A stretch of 36,661 nucleotides of DNA, from assembly GCF_016908195.1 (NCBI RefSeq), contig NZ_JAFBDK010000026.1:1-36661 (forward strand), written 5' to 3'. Source of the DNA: Jeotgalibacillus terrae (lineage in GTDB: Bacteria; Bacillota; Bacilli; Bacillales; Jeotgalibacillaceae). The notes beneath the pieces were generated by a model. The model was not told the DNA's origin, searched no databases, and saw only the letters and a list, made by a program, of their open reading frames with translations. Positions 1 to 8,007 of this stretch are shown one piece after another (positions within the stretch are counted from its first letter, which is position 1; every line of letters begins with the position of its first letter). The position numbers and the translations under genes were made by a program.

Positions 1-2
1 AG

Positions 3-35
3 AGAAAAGCCGTCCCGGAAGGGTACGGCTTTTCT
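3..35. terminator. Hairpin terminator of the gene left of the window
   Basis: An 11-bp stem (AGAAAAGCCGT with ACGGCTTTTCT) is extended by CCC/GGG around a GGAA loop. The T-run lies inside the 3' arm, so the hairpin could work in both directions. The gene it serves lies outside the window. Confidence 0.7.
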
Positions 36-78
36 GTTGCCTCAAATATGACCATGAAAGTAATCAACGTGTGAATGC

Positions 79-104
79 TTTGACGCTTACGAACAAGCGT
101 CAAA
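79..104. repeat. Perfect 10-bp inverted repeat with ACGAAC loop
   Basis: TTTGACGCTT and AAGCGTCAAA pair perfectly around a 6-nt loop, ACGAAC. No T-run follows on either strand, so a rho-independent terminator is unlikely. The GAAC in the loop is in exact 21-nt register with the GAAC boxes of the array that follows. Confidence 0.6.
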
Positions 105-187
105 ATGTCCTGAACCATCCTGGTAATGTCATGAACAGCAGATGTAATCTCCGGAACCGCCCTTAAAATCTCCTGAACCCACCCCCC
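91..187. repeat. Array of five GAAC boxes with exact 21-nt period
   Basis: GAAC occurs at 91, 112, 133, 154 and 175, exactly 21 nt apart. From the second unit on, the context is close to AATSTCNNGAAC (units starting at 104, 125, 146 and 167); the rest of each unit is degenerate. Plus-strand frames hit stop codons within the array, so it does not look coding. A second array with the same period lies at 13821-13929. Function unknown. Confidence 0.6.
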
Positions 188-201
188 CTCTCAAAAACCC
201 C

Positions 202-232
202 TTGCACATTTTCCAACACTAAGTGCTATAAT
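202..232 (+). promoter_or_regulatory. Sigma-A promoter of the cobalamin operon
   Basis: A TATAAT -10 at 227-232 is preceded by TGC, giving an extended -10 (TGCTATAAT). TTGCAC at 202-207 is a possible -35, with a long 19-nt spacer that the extended -10 would compensate. The predicted start near 239 lies just before the riboswitch. Confidence 0.7.
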
Positions 233-249
233 AGCATTGGAAAAACATT

Positions 250-450
250 TCAATATCGAAGGATCAAGGTGCTGATCATCAAAGATCAGTTAAAAGGGAA
301 GCTGGTGCAATTCCAGCGCGGTCCCGCCACTGTAAATGACTTATGTTTGCCGCATCCACTGTAGCTTAAGCTATGGGAAGGAGGCATCCATACGGAACGT
401 CATAAGCCAGGAGACCTGCCTTGATTCCAAGCACCAGACACGCCTACGAG
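250..450 (+). promoter_or_regulatory. Cobalamin (B12) riboswitch
   Basis: The core has the familiar order of conserved blocks: GGGAAGCTGGTGCAATTCCAGC at about 296-317, CGGTCCCGCCACTGTAAATG containing the B12 box, then AAGCCAGGAGACCTGCC at about 405-421. The fold ends within the 430-450 region. It precedes an operon wholly devoted to corrinoid transport and assembly, which is the expected target. Binding of adenosylcobalamin should favour the terminator at 509-536 and switch the operon off. Exact ends are approximate. Confidence 0.93.
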
Positions 451-459
451 GATATGGGC

Positions 460-536
460 GGGTGTTGCAGTCTCCGTTTTTTACATACGGCTATACCCTG
501 CAACCCTGCATCTCCCGCGTGAGATGTTTTTTTATT
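460..536 (+). terminator. Riboswitch expression platform: antiterminator and terminator
   Basis: CATCTC (509-514) pairs with GAGATG (521-526), followed by a T-rich tract (527-536), forming the terminator. Upstream, GGGTGTTGCAG (460-470) can pair with CTGCAACCC (498-506); this longer hairpin ends just before the terminator stem and may be the alternative fold. Which fold goes with the ligand-bound state is inferred from the family. Confidence 0.6.
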
Positions 537-566
537 GCAAAAAATCATAAGACGGAGGAACACAAC

Positions 567-1553
567 ATGAAAAAGTGGTTACCAGTTTTACTCGCAGCAG
601 GTGTTCTTGCAGCCTGCTCAGACAGCACAGAAGAAACAACAGAAGCACCGGCAGACGATCAGGAGCAGGAGGAGGCAACAGAAGAACCTTCAGAGGAGAC
701 AACAGAATCAGCATTCCCTGTCACAGTTACAGATGCAAATGGGGATGAGGTCACAATTGAAGAGCAGCCTGATGCAATCGTTTCAATGCTGCCAAGTAAT
801 ACAGAGATCGCTTATGCACTTGGTCTTGATGAAGAGATCGTTGGCGTATCTGATTTTGATAACTATCCGGAAGAAGCAATGGAAGTTGAAAAGATCGGTG
901 GTATGGAGTTCAACGTGGAAAAAATTATCGCACTTCAGCCTGATGTTGTGCTTGCGCATGCATCAAACCCGGGCGGTGCGGACGGCCTTCAGCAAATTGA
1001 AGATGCAGGTGTCCCGGTTGTCGTCATTGAAAATGCAATGACGTTTGATGAAGTGTATGACACGATCGAAATGATCGGTCAGGTGACAGGAACAACCGAA
1101 GAAGCAGAGCAGATTATTACAGATATGCAGGCAGGATTTGATGAAATCGCTGAAAAAGCTGCAGATATTCCTGAAGAAGACCGTAAATCAGTGTTAGTTG
1201 ATGTGCAGGGTCCGCCTGAATTATTTGTAGCAGGCAATAACACATTTATCCAGGAAATGCTTGACATGATTAATGCGGAAAATGTGATGGCGGATCAGGA
1301 AGGCTTTGTTCCTTTGACAGCAGAAGAAGTTGTCACGCGTAACCCCGATGTGGCGCTTCTCACATATGGTTATTATGTTGAAAATGCGGCTGAACAGTGG
1401 CTGAGTTATGAGGGCTTCAGCCAGGTGACTGCTGTAACAGAAGAAGCTGTATTTGAAGTGCCATCTGATCCTGTTACACGTTCAGGCCCGAGACTTGTAG
1501 AAGGAACGCAGGCGCTTGCCGAAGCGATCTATCCTGATGTTTTCGCGGAATAA
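567..1553 (+). CDS. btuF: Corrinoid-binding lipoprotein BtuF (ABC transporter)
   Basis: This is the substrate-binding protein of a B12/cobinamide ABC importer, anchored to the outer face of the membrane. The 328-residue product starts with MKKWLPVLLAAGVLAAC, a lipoprotein signal with Cys17 as the lipidated residue. A Glu/Thr-rich linker (about 18-50) follows, then a periplasmic-binding fold (VTVTDANGDEVTIEEQP onwards) with motifs such as SMLPSNTEIAYALG. The reading frame is open back to 336, through the riboswitch. The ATG at 567 is chosen because it follows GACGGAGGAA and gives a proper signal peptide. It is first in the riboswitch-controlled operon, and its last 17 nt overlap btuC. An iron-siderophore binder is the main alternative, but the riboswitch and neighbours favour a corrinoid. 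Confidence 0.93.
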   Translation: MKKWLPVLLAAGVLAACSDSTEETTEAPADDQEQEEATEEPSEETTESAFPVTVTDANGDEVTIEEQPDAIVSMLPSNTEIAYALGLDEEIVGVSDFDNYPEEAMEVEKIGGMEFNVEKIIALQPDVVLAHASNPGGADGLQQIEDAGVPVVVIENAMTFDEVYDTIEMIGQVTGTTEEAEQIITDMQAGFDEIAEKAADIPEEDRKSVLVDVQGPPELFVAGNNTFIQEMLDMINAENVMADQEGFVPLTAEEVVTRNPDVALLTYGYYVENAAEQWLSYEGFSQVTAVTEEAVFEVPSDPVTRSGPRLVEGTQALAEAIYPDVFAE

Positions 1554-2571
1554 AGTCTGGACCGGCTACACCTTTTCAATCCTGCTTTTACTGACAGCCT
1601 TCACACTCGGCGTCACAGTCGGCTCTGTTCAGGTCCCGCTGACGCAAATGCTGAATATTTTTGCGGGGGCCATCACAGGTGACAGGGAAGCACTCGATCC
1701 GATGTTTGGCTCGATTGTCCTTGATATCCGGTTTCCGAGAGTGGTACTTGCAGCGCTGGTTGGCGCATCACTGGCGATTGCAGGTGCATCATTTCAGGGG
1801 CTCTTGAAAAATCCGCTTGCCGATCCGTATACGCTTGGCGTCTCTTCAGGTGCTTCAGTCGGGGCAGTCGCGACGATTTTTCTCGGTCTGACGATTCCGG
1901 GTCTTGGCAGCTTTACGTTACCGGTAATCAGTATTTTGGCTGCACTGATCACTTTAGTGATCGTGCTTGGCTTTGCAAGAATGGTCGAAAAATCAATGAA
2001 GATGGAAACGATCATCCTGACTGGTATTATCTTCAGTTCATTTCTCGGCTCCATTTTATCGCTGATGATCGCACTCACCGGGGATGAGCTCAGGCAGATT
2101 ATTAACTGGCTGCTTGGCAGTGTGTCAATGAGAGGGTGGGAGTATATCCGGCTGATCACACCGTTTTTTGTCATTGGCGCACTGCTGTTATTCTGGAATG
2201 CACGTGAGCTGAATGCCATGGCATTTGGCGAGGAACGGGCACAGCATTTAGGCGTTAACGTACAGCGCAGAAAATTTGTTGTGTTAGCTTCTGGTTCACT
2301 GTTAACCGGTGCAGCAGTCGCTGTATCCGGAACAATCGGGTTTGTCGGACTCGTCGTGCCGCATATGGTCAGAATGGTAACCGGATCTGATCATCGGCAC
2401 GTACTGCCGCTTTCTATTCTAAATGGGGCTAGCCTGCTGATTTTGTGTGACCTGGTTGCAAGAACCATTGTCGCACCGACTGAACTGCCAATCGGGGTGA
2501 TCACCGCGCTGATCGGAGCACCGGTATTTGGACTGATTTTAATTCAAAAACGTAAGGAAAGGAGAGGATAG
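1537..2571 (+). CDS. btuC: Corrinoid ABC transporter permease BtuC
   Basis: This is an integral-membrane permease of the FecCD/BtuC family, which forms the translocation channel with BtuD. The product is about 344 residues and almost entirely hydrophobic, with many membrane segments. Family signatures are visible: PRVVLAALVGASLAIAGASFQ, NPLADPYTLGVSSGASVGA, LGSVSMRGWEYI and GFVGLVVPHMVRM. The ATG at 1537 overlaps the end of btuF and has no convincing ribosome-binding site, so translation is probably coupled. A TTG at 1516 in the same frame is an alternative start. The stop at 2569-2571 is two bases before the next start codon. Family certain; corrinoid specificity inferred from context. Confidence 0.92.
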   Translation: MFSRNKVWTGYTFSILLLLTAFTLGVTVGSVQVPLTQMLNIFAGAITGDREALDPMFGSIVLDIRFPRVVLAALVGASLAIAGASFQGLLKNPLADPYTLGVSSGASVGAVATIFLGLTIPGLGSFTLPVISILAALITLVIVLGFARMVEKSMKMETIILTGIIFSSFLGSILSLMIALTGDELRQIINWLLGSVSMRGWEYIRLITPFFVIGALLLFWNARELNAMAFGEERAQHLGVNVQRRKFVVLASGSLLTGAAVAVSGTIGFVGLVVPHMVRMVTGSDHRHVLPLSILNGASLLILCDLVARTIVAPTELPIGVITALIGAPVFGLILIQKRKERRG

Positions 2572-2573
2572 CG

Positions 2574-4040
2574 ATGCTGAAAGCTTCACGTATAAGCGGT
2601 GGATACGGTGAAAAGGACGTGGTGAAAAACGTTTCTTTTGAGCTTCAGAAACAGGAGATTTTAGGCATTCTCGGACCGAATGGCAGTGGAAAAACCACGC
2701 TGATGAAGATGATCAGCGGACTGTTGCCCTGCAGGTCAGGAGATGTCTCGTTTAAAGATCAGCCGCTCAGTGCTTATTCTGCCAAACAGCTTGCCCGTGA
2801 AATCGCCGTTTTGCCGCAGCTGCACAGTCATGCTTTTGACTATACAGTACGCGAAACGGTTTCAATGGGGCGCTATCCTCACCAGAAAGGCATGTTTGCA
2901 CCATGGAAGGCTGACGATGAAAAAGCAGTGACAGAAGCGATGCAACAGACTGGCGTAGCGGAATTTGAGAACCAGTCAATTCAAGATCTGTCAGGCGGCG
3001 AGCGTCAGCGTGTATTTTTAGCACAGGCACTAGCGCAGGAACCTAAGCTGCTTTTACTTGATGAACCGACAAATCACCTGGATCTGTCTTACCAGAAGCA
3101 GCTGCTTGACCTGCTGAAGGAGTGGACTGAAACGCATGAGCTGACTGTGATATCCATCTTTCATGACCTGAATATTGCCTCGCTGTACTGTGATCGCTTG
3201 CTTCTTTTACATGAAGGGGAGACGGTGCAGCTGGCAGAGCCTGGTCATGTGATGAATAAAGAAACAGTCGAGCGCGTCTACCGGGCACGGGTGCATACAC
3301 AGTCGCATCCTGAGCTGCCAAAGCCTCAGGTGACGCTGCTGCCAAATCACGGTCAGCAGGCATCATGCGAGATCACAAAAGACCACTTCATTATTACGCC
3401 TGACCACGTTCATATGAAGGCGCCCCAGTCATTAAAGACCTTATCGTCAGCAGTGATCGGAGCAGGTCTTGGCTGGTATCATCACTTTGTGAACAGACAT
3501 GTGCCGATGGACTATGAGTGTGATGACAGCTATCAGGATATGGTTCAGTACGCGGACCGTCATGGTTTTAAGGCGGCGGATACAGTCGGTATGATGACCG
3601 CAGTAAAAGTGGAAGATGTCGTGATTCGTGAATATAAAGAAAACGGGTTATCCGTCGTTATTGCTGTAACAGCCGGGGTTGGAAATGCGGTTGATGTCTC
3701 GCTTTCACATGAGCGCGAACGGGAGACCACAGTCGGTACGATCAACAGCTGGATTTTTATTAATGGCAAGCTGTCAGATGAAGCATTTATCCAGGCAATG
3801 ATGACCGCCACTGAAGCAAAGGTCAAAGCGCTACAGAACGCAGACGTGAAAGATCCGCTCACAGGAACGCTTGCAACAGGCACTTCAACTGACAGCGCGC
3901 TTGTAGCAGCAACCCAGCACGGACCGCTCATTCAGTATGCAGGATCCATCACACCGCTTGGAAAATTAATCGGTAAAGGGATCGTGGAATGTACAACAGA
4001 AGCGATTGGTATTTACCGTGAAAGAAAGAGATCATCATGA
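2574..4040 (+). CDS. btuD-cbiZ: Fusion of BtuD (ABC ATPase) and CbiZ (adenosylcobinamide amidohydrolase)
   Basis: This 488-residue protein joins two activities. Residues 1 to about 255 are an ABC ATPase: Walker A GPNGSGKT (34-41), signature LSGGERQRV, Walker B LLLLDEPTNHLD and the switch histidine in FHDLN. It would power BtuCF uptake. From about residue 265 a CbiZ domain follows (SSAVIGAGLGWYHHFVNRHV, AADTVGMMTAV, VIAVTAGVGNAVD, GTLATGTSTDSALVAA). CbiZ removes the aminopropanol arm of adenosylcobinamide or pseudo-cobamides to give adenosylcobyric acid, so imported corrinoids can be rebuilt. A strong GGAAAGGAGAGG site precedes the ATG. The last 4 nt overlap cbiB (ATGA). The frame runs uninterrupted through the junction. 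I recall related BtuD-CbiZ fusions in bacilli. Confidence 0.93.
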   Translation: MLKASRISGGYGEKDVVKNVSFELQKQEILGILGPNGSGKTTLMKMISGLLPCRSGDVSFKDQPLSAYSAKQLAREIAVLPQLHSHAFDYTVRETVSMGRYPHQKGMFAPWKADDEKAVTEAMQQTGVAEFENQSIQDLSGGERQRVFLAQALAQEPKLLLLDEPTNHLDLSYQKQLLDLLKEWTETHELTVISIFHDLNIASLYCDRLLLLHEGETVQLAEPGHVMNKETVERVYRARVHTQSHPELPKPQVTLLPNHGQQASCEITKDHFIITPDHVHMKAPQSLKTLSSAVIGAGLGWYHHFVNRHVPMDYECDDSYQDMVQYADRHGFKAADTVGMMTAVKVEDVVIREYKENGLSVVIAVTAGVGNAVDVSLSHERERETTVGTINSWIFINGKLSDEAFIQAMMTATEAKVKALQNADVKDPLTGTLATGTSTDSALVAATQHGPLIQYAGSITPLGKLIGKGIVECTTEAIGIYRERKRSS

Positions 4041-4999
4041 TTACACATGCAGCCGCAATTACAATTGCACTCTGCCTTGATCGACTTATTGGAGATCCGC
4101 CCACCTGGCCACACCCGGTCAGATGGATCGGATCTTTCATTATATGGATGGAGCGCAGGTTAAATAAAGAAAAGTCACAAAAACTAAAAGGTGTGCTTGG
4201 TGCATCGGCAGTGCTTGCAGTCACACTGCTTGTGACATGTGCGGTTGTGTCAGCAGGCTATCAATTTCACTGGAGTGCAGGCTTTCTGCTTGAAACACTT
4301 CTAATTACGTCAGCACTTGCTTCAAAAAGTTTGGCTGACGCTGCGAAGGAAGTGTCCGCTCCACTTCAAAAAAGGGACATGGATGAGGCAAGAACAAAGC
4401 TTTCCTGGATTGTCGGGAGAGATACTGAACATCTACATGAATCAGATATCGCACGCGGAACGATTGAAACAGTCGCTGAAAATACAAGCGATGGTGTCAC
4501 AGCACCAATGTTTTGGGCACTTATATTCGGAGCGCCCGGGATCTGGGTCTATAAAGCGATTAATACGGGTGACTCAATTGTCGGCTACAGAAATGAACGC
4601 TATCACCAATATGGGTGGGCCAGTGCAAAGCTTGATGATCTGGCTAACTGGATTCCTGCAAGAATCACAGCGCTGCTGATGCTGCTGACCAAAAAGCCGG
4701 CAAGCGGGAAAAGAACCGCTCTTTACAAAGAACTGCCGGCGCAGGCACGTAAACATCCAAGTCCAAACAGCGGATGGGGTGAAGCGGCCGTCGCACTGCT
4801 TTTACATATAAAATTAGGCGGTACGAATACATATCAGGGAGTGATCTCCAACAGACCTGTCATTGGTCTGTCAGATCGTCCGCTCACAGTAGAACATATT
4901 GAACAAACGATTACCATCATGCACCGGGCAGCCTGGCTGTTTCTTGCATGCTGCTGGATTGGAGGAATGCTTTATGACTTTACCTTCACATGGCGCTAA
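4037..4999 (+). CDS. cbiB: Adenosylcobinamide-phosphate synthase CbiB
   Basis: This membrane enzyme joins adenosylcobyric acid to (R)-1-aminopropan-2-ol phosphate, giving adenosylcobinamide phosphate. The 320-residue product shows family landmarks: LDRLIGDPPTWPHPVRWIG near the N-terminus, LSWIVGRDTEHLHESDIARGTIE, VAENTSDGVTAPMFW, INTGDSIVGYRNERY, and LDDLANWIPARITALLM. Several hydrophobic segments fit a membrane protein. It overlaps the fusion gene by 4 nt and the next gene by 26 nt, so the three are probably translationally coupled. It directly uses the product of CbiZ and the product of the following CobD. Confidence 0.96.
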   Translation: MITHAAAITIALCLDRLIGDPPTWPHPVRWIGSFIIWMERRLNKEKSQKLKGVLGASAVLAVTLLVTCAVVSAGYQFHWSAGFLLETLLITSALASKSLADAAKEVSAPLQKRDMDEARTKLSWIVGRDTEHLHESDIARGTIETVAENTSDGVTAPMFWALIFGAPGIWVYKAINTGDSIVGYRNERYHQYGWASAKLDDLANWIPARITALLMLLTKKPASGKRTALYKELPAQARKHPSPNSGWGEAAVALLLHIKLGGTNTYQGVISNRPVIGLSDRPLTVEHIEQTITIMHRAAWLFLACCWIGGMLYDFTFTWR

Positions 5000-6047
5000 T
5001 CCGCTTCAACTATATGAATCACTTCAATTACAGGTACCGGGTCACCTGATTGATTTCAGTGAAAACAGTATGCCATCAGGTCCGCCGGAAGTTGTCGGGG
5101 AGCAGTGGCATGACTGGTATAAAGCTGCTTCATCCTACCCTGACCCTGAAGGCAGAAGGCTGAAAAAACTGATTGCTGAAAAGCACCGGACTGATGAGTC
5201 ACAGGTGCTGCTTGGGAATGGTGCTGCAGAGCTGATGATGACCGTACTCAGACTTTTTCAGGGAAAAGAAGTGGGTGTGATTCACCCCGCATTCAGTGAA
5301 TACGAGAGAGTCATTGAAGCAAATGGCGCTCGGGTCCGGCACTTTTATACAAATGAATCTACAGGCTGGCTTCCTGATGATCAGGACATACAGAGATTTC
5401 TCGCAGAACCTGGTAACGCATTATTCGTCTGTAATCCAAATAATCCTACAGGAATCAGGCTCGATCGTCGCACATTGATTAACTGGCTTACAACAGTTGA
5501 ACGTTCCGGCAGTACACTTCTCATCGATGAAGCGTTCATCGATATGGCAGGGGAGGAATATTCGATCTCAGATTATACAGGCAGTCCTTCACTCATCATC
5601 TTCAGGTCTATGACGAAAATGTACAGTATTGCAGGGCTCCGGCTTGGGTATCTTCTTGCCAATACTTCAACTGTAAAAAAGGTAAGCACCTTTTTACCCC
5701 ATTGGAACGTCAATCAGATTGCACTTTTAGCAGGAGAAGCAGTGATTCAGGACCTCACTTATACTGAGAAGGCACGCGATTTTACCAGTGCAGAAAGGCT
5801 GCGGGTCACCTCTGCTTTACGGCAGCTTGACTTCAAAGTATCTGCTTCTGAAGCGAATTATCTGCTGATTCAGCCGCCTGATCCAATGCAGACAGAAGAT
5901 TTGTGGCACACATTGCTAAAAGAAGGACTTGTGCTGCGGCATACATATAACTACCGGGTCCTGGATGGGCGTTGGCTGAGAGCGGGAATCAAAGGTCATG
6001 AACAAAATACACAGTTGATTGGAGCGATCAGCAGATGGGCACAGTAA
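4974..6047 (+). CDS. cobD: L-threonine-O-3-phosphate decarboxylase CobD (PLP enzyme)
   Basis: This enzyme makes (R)-1-aminopropan-2-ol phosphate from threonine phosphate, supplying the linker that CbiB attaches. The 357-residue product is a fold-type I PLP enzyme close to histidinol-phosphate aminotransferases: DFSENSMPSGPP at the N-terminus, LLGNGAAELM, CNPNNPTG, LLIDEAFIDMAG and the lysine in SMTKMYSIAGLRLGYL. The ATG at 4974 is preceded by GGAGG (4961-4965) inside cbiB; a longer frame from 4899 lacks family support. Sequence alone does not exclude HisC, but the operon settles the role. No threonine kinase (PduX/BluE type) is seen here to make its substrate. Confidence 0.9.
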   Translation: MTLPSHGANPLQLYESLQLQVPGHLIDFSENSMPSGPPEVVGEQWHDWYKAASSYPDPEGRRLKKLIAEKHRTDESQVLLGNGAAELMMTVLRLFQGKEVGVIHPAFSEYERVIEANGARVRHFYTNESTGWLPDDQDIQRFLAEPGNALFVCNPNNPTGIRLDRRTLINWLTTVERSGSTLLIDEAFIDMAGEEYSISDYTGSPSLIIFRSMTKMYSIAGLRLGYLLANTSTVKKVSTFLPHWNVNQIALLAGEAVIQDLTYTEKARDFTSAERLRVTSALRQLDFKVSASEANYLLIQPPDPMQTEDLWHTLLKEGLVLRHTYNYRVLDGRWLRAGIKGHEQNTQLIGAISRWAQ

Positions 6048-6583
6048 CAACCGTCATCGGCGGTGCGAGAAGCGGAAAAACGGCCTGGGCAGAGCGCGAA
6101 GCCCTCAATCGACATGAGCAGACCGGTGCACCGCTGATCTATCTTGCCTCAGGTGTCGCATTTGACCAGGAAATGAAACAGCGGATCAAGCGTCATCAGA
6201 AGGATCGCCAGGATCAACATTGGCTGACGATTGAACAGCCGGTCAACCTGACTGATGCGATTGATAAATGTCCGGAGGGTGCCATTGTTGTCTGGGATTG
6301 TGTAACCACCTGGCTGACCAATGAACTGATGCAAAGAACGGAAAAAGGCCGGATGCTGCATGACCTGATGATGTTTTTGCGCACAGTGAGAATGCATGCA
6401 GACCTGTATATCATTTCCAATGAAGTGCTGAGTGAGCCGGTATTTATAGAAGGATTTACAGCCGTATACCAGCGTTTGATTGGAGAAGTGCATCAGCTGC
6501 TGGTGAAAGAAAGCAACTATGCAATCGAAATGGAAGCGGGGCTCGCGCTTGTGCGTAAAGGAGGGGCGGCAGATGACAGCTGA
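6035..6583 (+). CDS. cobU: Adenosylcobinamide kinase/guanylyltransferase CobU, with divergent C-terminus
   Basis: CobU phosphorylates adenosylcobinamide and transfers GMP to give adenosylcobinamide-GDP. The 182-residue product has an intact P-loop GGARSGKT (9-16), the IKRHQKDR segment carrying the guanylylated histidine, and VVWDCVTTWLTNEL as Walker B. Then ISNEV follows, where the family normally continues with a GIVP block and an R-FRD-G-NQ block; here it reads LSEPVFIEGFTAVYQRLIGEVHQ and the usual motif is lost. A second, shorter CobU-like protein (7959-8387) keeps exactly that block. It overlaps cobD by 13 nt. Family and role are clear; whether it retains both activities is not. Confidence 0.92.
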   Translation: MGTVTTVIGGARSGKTAWAEREALNRHEQTGAPLIYLASGVAFDQEMKQRIKRHQKDRQDQHWLTIEQPVNLTDAIDKCPEGAIVVWDCVTTWLTNELMQRTEKGRMLHDLMMFLRTVRMHADLYIISNEVLSEPVFIEGFTAVYQRLIGEVHQLLVKESNYAIEMEAGLALVRKGGAADDS

Positions 6584-6644
6584 TGACAGACAATATGATA
6601 AGCTTAAAATGAATAGAAATATTACCGCAGAGATGTTGTGTTAA
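6573..6644 (+). CDS. Possible 23-codon ORF linking cobU and cobS
   Basis: An ATG at 6573 follows a strong AAAGGAGGGG site at the 3' end of cobU. It opens a frame of 23 codons (MTADDRQYDKLKMNRNITAE, then MLC) that ends at a TAA overlapping the GTG of cobS by a few bases. The GTG itself has a poor ribosome-binding site, so this mini-ORF could carry ribosomes to cobS by coupling. No family recognised; it may equally be a chance frame or the remnant of a lost gene. Confidence 0.35.
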   Translation: MTADDRQYDKLKMNRNITAEMLC

Positions 6645-7420
6645 AAGGGTTTCTATTAGCCATTCAGTTTTTTACTTCACTGCCTGTGCGCAGGGAAATT
6701 GAGATGACCAATCATACTGTGCGCCGGATGATCGGACTGCTCCCGCTGATCGGCGGACTCATTGGGTGTGTAGCAGCTTGTGTCATTTTCACAGCGGAAT
6801 TTGCATTTGCTGCAAGCCCGCTCATCACAGCATTTCTCATCTGGCTTATCTTTATCATCCTGACAGGCGGCCTGCATCTCGACGGCTGGACCGATGTAAG
6901 TGATGCCTACTTTTCCTATCAGGACCAGGGCAGGCGCCATGAGATTTTAAAGGATCCAAGAGTCGGTGCTTTCGGGGTATTATCGATGATTGTGCTATTA
7001 GCAGCAAAATTTGTTTTACTGCTCGATCTTGCATCAAAAGATCAGATTTCGATTGCCTGGCTGATCTGGATACCGGTCATCTCGCGGTTGATGATGGCTG
7101 TGAGCCTGACGAAAGCGCCGCTTGCAAAGCAGGAGGGCATGGCTTATTTTCTGAAAAGTTTTTTAAACGGCCGCGTAATACTGATCGCTGGAGCGGTGAG
7201 CCTGATTTTACTGGCTGTGCCGCTGACTTTTTCACCGGAACAGTGGCCGCTCCTATGTATTCTTTTAGCGGGGGCAGCATTATTCAGCGTAATCAGCAGC
7301 GTATTTTTTAACAGGGCATTTGGCGGAATCTCCGGAGATACGCTTGGTGCTTCACTTGAAGGAGGAGAATTATGGAGTCTGATACTCGTGTGGTGTTATC
7401 TCTCTATCGTCATGGGGTAA
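6638..7420 (+). CDS. cobS: Adenosylcobinamide-GDP ribazoletransferase CobS (cobalamin synthase)
   Basis: CobS is a membrane enzyme that joins adenosylcobinamide-GDP to alpha-ribazole (phosphate), the last assembly step. The 260-residue product starts with the typical LKGFLLAIQFFTSLPV. It carries GGLHLDGWTDVSDAYFS, the acidic metal-binding segment, and ILKDPRVGAFGV, GDTLGA(S)LE near the end, with multiple hydrophobic segments. The GTG at 6638 is chosen because the N-terminus then matches the family exactly; its own ribosome-binding site is weak. It overlaps cobC by 49 nt. Confidence 0.95.
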   Translation: MLKGFLLAIQFFTSLPVRREIEMTNHTVRRMIGLLPLIGGLIGCVAACVIFTAEFAFAASPLITAFLIWLIFIILTGGLHLDGWTDVSDAYFSYQDQGRRHEILKDPRVGAFGVLSMIVLLAAKFVLLLDLASKDQISIAWLIWIPVISRLMMAVSLTKAPLAKQEGMAYFLKSFLNGRVILIAGAVSLILLAVPLTFSPEQWPLLCILLAGAALFSVISSVFFNRAFGGISGDTLGASLEGGELWSLILVWCYLSIVMG

Positions 7421-8007
7421 CAAAGGAAAATCAGGATAAAGTCTATATCGGCTGGTCAGATGTTTCTGTTTCTCAAGACGGCATTGACCGGTTACATGAA
7501 ACAAAAGCACATCGTCCGGATGCAGAACGCGTCATCATCAGTGACTTGAAAAGGTGTGTGGAATCAGCGGACATATTATTTCCGGATCAGCCAAAAATTC
7601 AGCATCGCGGTCTGCGCGAAATCAACTTCGGTGAATGGGAAGGACGTAGGGCAGATGAGCTGCAAAAGCGTGATGATTTCGCACAGTGGCTGAGTAATCC
7701 TGAAGTCATGCAGCCTGAAAATGGAGAATCATTTACAGACTTTTCATCACGGGTACTGGATGCGTGGAAGACGATCCGCGAATGGTGTGTGCATGATGAA
7801 GTAAAGGATATTGCAATCGTGTCACATGGCGGCCCGATCAGAAGGCTGCTCGTTGAACTCGCACCTGAGGAAAAAGAGTTCTGGGACTGGAAACCGCTTC
7901 ACGGAGAAGGCTTAACGCTTGTCTGGAAAGACGCGGAGTCATTTGGGAGGGGAGACCGGTGCACTTTATTATCGGCGGTGCCTTCAACGGAAAACGGAAA
8001 TGGGTAG
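7372..8007 (+). CDS. cobC: Histidine phosphatase, alpha-ribazole-phosphate phosphatase CobC
   Basis: This member of the histidine phosphatase superfamily probably dephosphorylates alpha-ribazole phosphate or cobalamin phosphate. The 211-residue product has the catalytic SLYRHGVTKENQDKVYIGW motif near the N-terminus, a second arginine in DLKRCVESA, REINFGEWEG, and the second catalytic histidine in VSHGGPIRRLL. GGAGGAGAATT precedes the ATG, which lies 49 nt before the cobS stop. Function within the superfamily is assigned from the operon; a general phosphoglycerate-mutase-like phosphatase would look similar. Confidence 0.88.
   Translation: MESDTRVVLSLYRHGVTKENQDKVYIGWSDVSVSQDGIDRLHETKAHRPDAERVIISDLKRCVESADILFPDQPKIQHRGLREINFGEWEGRRADELQKRDDFAQWLSNPEVMQPENGESFTDFSSRVLDAWKTIREWCVHDEVKDIAIVSHGGPIRRLLVELAPEEKEFWDWKPLHGEGLTLVWKDAESFGRGDRCTLLSAVPSTENGNG

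Noticed and set aside
91-187. The 21-nt array as a CRISPR
   Set aside because: Units are degenerate, lack a constant repeat of normal length and have no distinct spacers or cas genes nearby.
336-566. The open frame upstream of btuF starting inside the riboswitch
   Set aside because: It translates conserved riboswitch and terminator RNA, has no ribosome-binding site, and the ATG at 567 gives a textbook lipoprotein signal.
3043-3366. Antisense frame inside the btuD-cbiZ gene
   Set aside because: Shadow of the conserved ABC ATPase; composition is unlike a protein and no start signal is present.
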